From Pseudomonas fluorescens (GTDB lineage: Bacteria > Pseudomonadota > Gammaproteobacteria > Pseudomonadales > Pseudomonadaceae): a stretch of 64,000 bases of DNA. The notes beneath the pieces were generated by a model. The model saw only the letters and a list, made by a program, of their open reading frames with translations. It made no database searches and was not told the origin of the DNA. The stretch's first letter is position 1, and each line of letters begins with the position of its first letter. Shown here piece after piece: positions 61,875-64,000 of the stretch. The stretch covers positions 124,662 through 188,661 of the forward strand of contig NZ_LACC01000012.1 of the NCBI RefSeq assembly GCF_000967965.1. Reading direction: 5' to 3'. The translations under genes were made by a program, and so were the position numbers.

Positions 61875-62588
61875 ATGACTGCTCTGCGCCTTCCTTTTAT
61901 TCTTTTGCTCGCCGGCGTTCTTGGCCTGGCGGGTTGCAGCGTTCACCAACCGGTGTCGCTGTATCAGCTGGACGCTGGTAGTCCGGTTCAGCCTGCGCAG
62001 AACGCGGGCATGGCGGTATTGTTGGGGCCGGTCACGGTGGCCGACTACCTGCAACGCGAAACCCTGTTGCAGCGCCAGCCGGATGGCAGCCTGCAAGCCT
62101 CGACCGACGGTCGTTGGGCTGGCAGCCTTTCGTCGGATATCGATCAGCTGCTGCTGCGTCAGGTTGCAGGTCGCCTGGACAGCCAGCGCGTAGTGCTGGC
62201 CCCGGCGACAGTAGGCTTCACCCCAGACGTTCAGGTGCTGCTGACCATCACGCGCCTGGATTCAGGTGAAAAACAACCGGCGATTCTCGACGCGCAATGG
62301 CGCCTGATCGACCGTCGCGGGCAGGTTCGCGAAAACCGCATCATCCATTTGCAGGAGCAGCATGCCGGCAGTACGGCGGCTCAGGTTCAGGCACAGGGTG
62401 TGTTGTTGCAACGCCTGGCCGAACAACTGTCGGTGGCGCTCAAGCCCCTGGCCAATCAGCCACCGATCGCCGAAGTCCCGCGCAAGCCGGCAGCCAAGGC
62501 GGCAGCACCTGCGGTAGAACAGGAAAAACAGCCGAAGATTCCGATGGCCGCGCCTATTCGTACGGATATGGAAGTGTTCCGCTTCTAA
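61875..62588 (+). CDS. PqiC/YmbA-like membrane-integrity lipoprotein
   Basis: 237 aa from the ATG at 61875; a longer frame from 61746 begins inside the upstream hairpin region and is rejected. Signal peptide ends in the lipobox LAGC (Cys21). The body SVHQPVSLYQL...VLLGPVTVADYLQRETLLQR fits the ABC-transport auxiliary lipoprotein (PqiC, DUF330) family, which bridges MCE proteins to the outer membrane. The last 60 residues are Pro/Ala-rich, unlike the short E. coli protein. No MCE genes are next to it. Confidence 0.85.
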   Translation: MTALRLPFILLLAGVLGLAGCSVHQPVSLYQLDAGSPVQPAQNAGMAVLLGPVTVADYLQRETLLQRQPDGSLQASTDGRWAGSLSSDIDQLLLRQVAGRLDSQRVVLAPATVGFTPDVQVLLTITRLDSGEKQPAILDAQWRLIDRRGQVRENRIIHLQEQHAGSTAAQVQAQGVLLQRLAEQLSVALKPLANQPPIAEVPRKPAAKAAAPAVEQEKQPKIPMAAPIRTDMEVFRF

Positions 62589-62605
62589 GCCTGGATGGAT
62601 TTGAA

Positions 62606-62639
62606 ACAAAGCCCGCATTGATGCGGGCTTTGTTGTTTC
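62606..62639 (+). terminator. Rho-independent terminator of the PqiC-like gene
   Basis: ACAAAGCCCGCAT (62606-62618) pairs with ATGCGGGCTTTGT (62621-62633), then TGTTT. Starts 18 bp after the stop. Confidence 0.85.
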
Positions 62640-62675
62640 TGCAGGTTGGAGATATCTGGTGTCAGTTCCGGCCTC

Positions 62676-62766
62676 TTCGCGGGCAAGCCCGCTCCCAGAA
62701 TTATCTCTGTGAACACAGATCTTGTGTACGACCACGTCCCCTGTGGGAGCGGGCTTGCCCGCGAAG
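62676..62766. repeat. REPIN downstream of the PqiC-like gene
   Basis: CGCGGGCAAGCCCGCTCCCA from 62678 and the reverse arm TGTGGGAGCGGGCTTGCCCG, ending with CGCGAAG at 62766. TGTGGGAGC family, sitting between the two terminators. Confidence 0.9.
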
Positions 62767-62783
62767 GCGTCATGACAGGCAAC

Positions 62784-62819
62784 AAAAAAGCCCGCAGACG
62801 ATCGCTCATCTGCGGGCTT
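62784..62819 (-). terminator. Rho-independent terminator of the 62840 gene
   Basis: On the minus strand TCTGCGGGC pairs as GCCCGCAGA (62790-62798 with 62809-62817) and is followed by six T's (from AAAAAA at 62784-62789). Ends 20 bp after the gene's stop. Confidence 0.9.
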
Positions 62820-62839
62820 CTTCACATCGGGGTCAAGGC

Positions 62840-64000
62840 TTAAGCGCGACGCTCGTGCATCCGCGCCAATTGCCGTTCAAGCATCGATGGATACGGCTCC
62901 ATCAACCGTTCCACGCAGCACGCACCTTCAGGGCTGGCAATCGGGCGGATCCGTGCGCGTTGGCGGATCAACGCGTCGTCACTGATCTTGCGCTCCACCA
63001 GCAGCAGGTTGCGGCTGTGTTGCGACAGGGCCAGTGCGTCCTGGGCGGGATCAGTCAGCAGCAGGTCGATCTGGCTCAGGCCGAACAGTTCCTCACCCAG
63101 TGTCAGGCCCAGCTGCAATTGCAGGGTGATGCCGCTGTCCGCGACTTCGATCTGCAACTGGTGGCCCAGGGCCCGCAGCAGCTCGCCACAGCAAATGGCG
63201 TTGGTCAGGTAGTCGTCGCCGCTGTCTTCGGTGTGGAACAGCATCAACGTGCTGCCATCGTTCAAGGTTTCCACTTCGCCTTGATACAGCGACGCGGCCT
63301 GGTCGAGGCAGTCGCGATAGCGTTCGAGCAGTTCTTCAAGACGCGCCCGCGGCAGGCGTCGCAGTTGCTCCTGGGAGCCCAGTTGCACCGCCAGCACCGC
63401 GCTGTGTTGCGGCACGCTCGGTGTGGCCTTGCGAATCACCGGTTGCGGGGTGCTATCCAGCGACTCGTCGCGCAGATCGGCGAACGGGTCTTCATCATCG
63501 TCATCTTCGACGGTGCTGACGATCTGCCGTGGGGCTGGCTTGAGCGCCGCTACCGGGCGGCTCTCGTCGAAACTCGGATCGCGCAGGTTACGGACTTCGA
63601 AGGCCGGGTCGGCCTCGTCATCCATGTCGTCGAATTCCGGTTCCGGTTCCGGTTCCGGCACAGGGGCGGGCTCCGGGGCGAAGTTGGCGTGCAGCTGACG
63701 CGCCAGGTCGCCGATTTCGTCCTGGCGGTCGGTGGCCGGGGTGTATTCATCGATATTGCGCAGCCACACCCGCAATTGCAGCAGCGGCGTGGAGAGATAA
63801 CGCCCCATGCGCAGGCTCAGTGCCAGGGACAAAGCCAGCAGGATGGCGCTCAGAATGCCCATGCTTTGCAGGCTGATGGTCATCGGTTGCTGGAACTGGT
63901 CCATGTCCAGGCTGATGCGCAATTGCCCGGCAGTCACGTCCTGGAAGGTGATCTTGCTCTGGTACATGCCCTCGGCTTCGCCCAGCAGGCCATGCTTGGG
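62840..64000 (-). CDS. AhpA/YtjB-like inner-membrane protein with HAMP, 5'-truncated by the window edge
   Basis: Open to the window end: upstream of the ATG at 63967 the frame continues without stop (PKHGLLGEAEG), so the N-terminus is outside. Visible: a membrane segment near residue 30 after that ATG, a HAMP-like stretch (LSTPLLQLRVWLRNIDEY...DEIGDLARQLHANF), a long Glu/Asp/Pro-rich acidic linker (~95-185), and a C-terminal domain. The family resembles AhpA/YtjB, found next to serB in Pseudomonas (PA4961 region), which is the expected next gene. Function not established. Confidence 0.65.
   Translation of the reverse strand, partial: PKHGLLGEAEGMYQSKITFQDVTAGQLRISLDMDQFQQPMTISLQSMGILSAILLALSLALSLRMGRYLSTPLLQLRVWLRNIDEYTPATDRQDEIGDLARQLHANFAPEPAPVPEPEPEPEFDDMDDEADPAFEVRNLRDPSFDESRPVAALKPAPRQIVSTVEDDDDEDPFADLRDESLDSTPQPVIRKATPSVPQHSAVLAVQLGSQEQLRRLPRARLEELLERYRDCLDQAASLYQGEVETLNDGSTLMLFHTEDSGDDYLTNAICCGELLRALGHQLQIEVADSGITLQLQLGLTLGEELFGLSQIDLLLTDPAQDALALSQHSRNLLLVERKISDDALIRQRARIRPIASPEGACCVERLMEPYPSMLERQLARMHERRA

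Overview
The window is a chromosomal segment of a Pseudomonas of the P. fluorescens group. The support is gene order that follows, from memory, the P. aeruginosa PAO1 block from about PA5018 down to PA4961 (msrA, dipA, aceF/aceE, glnE, the LPS core cluster, msbA, hldE, waaA, tolC, thiC, nudF, cpdA, parE, parC), together with GC-rich coding sequence and nine paired REP elements (REPINs) of the kind common in P. fluorescens. Species assignment is inference.

Layout. (1) 1-2.9 kb is an accessory patch: the 3' part of a PAAR-type T6SS effector with a glycine-rich, membrane-like C-terminus, two related small membrane proteins that look like immunity proteins, a structured C4-like RNA and a small DUF-type gene. 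(2) 3.1-9.2 kb holds rlmJ, msrA, the c-di-GMP phosphodiesterase dipA and a PhoD-like phosphatase. (3) 9.4-17.4 kb has aceE-aceF, divergent from glnE, with two matching GntR/FadR-type palindromes between them. (4) 17.6-40.7 kb is the LPS core cluster: heptosyl- and glycosyltransferases (waaF, waaC, waaG, wapH, ssg, wapR), a run of four core-kinase-like proteins, a carbamoyltransferase (wapO), a Mig-14-type protein, the de-N-acetylase dnpA, an O-antigen ligase fused to a kinase-like domain, an acyltransferase, msbA, a sulfotransferase plus APS kinase pair, and hldE. (5) 40.9-46.6 kb has oxidoreductases, an SMR pump with a divergent LysR regulator, and waaA. (6) 46.7-52.7 kb has a TolC-type channel, a TPP riboswitch with thiC and cytX, and a DUF3298 lipoprotein. 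(7) 52.9-64 kb has nudF, a DUF1249 gene, cpdA, yqiA, parE, two envelope proteins, parC, a 268-bp non-coding element with 32-bp terminal inverted repeats, a PqiC-like lipoprotein and a partial AhpA/YtjB-like membrane protein.

How it fits together. The central 23 kb builds, phosphorylates, carbamoylates and probably acylates the LPS core, ligates O-antigen to it and flips it (MsbA). HldE supplies the ADP-heptose and WaaA adds Kdo. What looks unusual compared with the remembered PAO1 layout is the sulfation pair between msbA and hldE, the WaaL-kinase fusion with its coupled acyltransferase, and the number of kinase folds, some lacking the canonical catalytic Asp. Sequence reading alone supports these; function is inferred.
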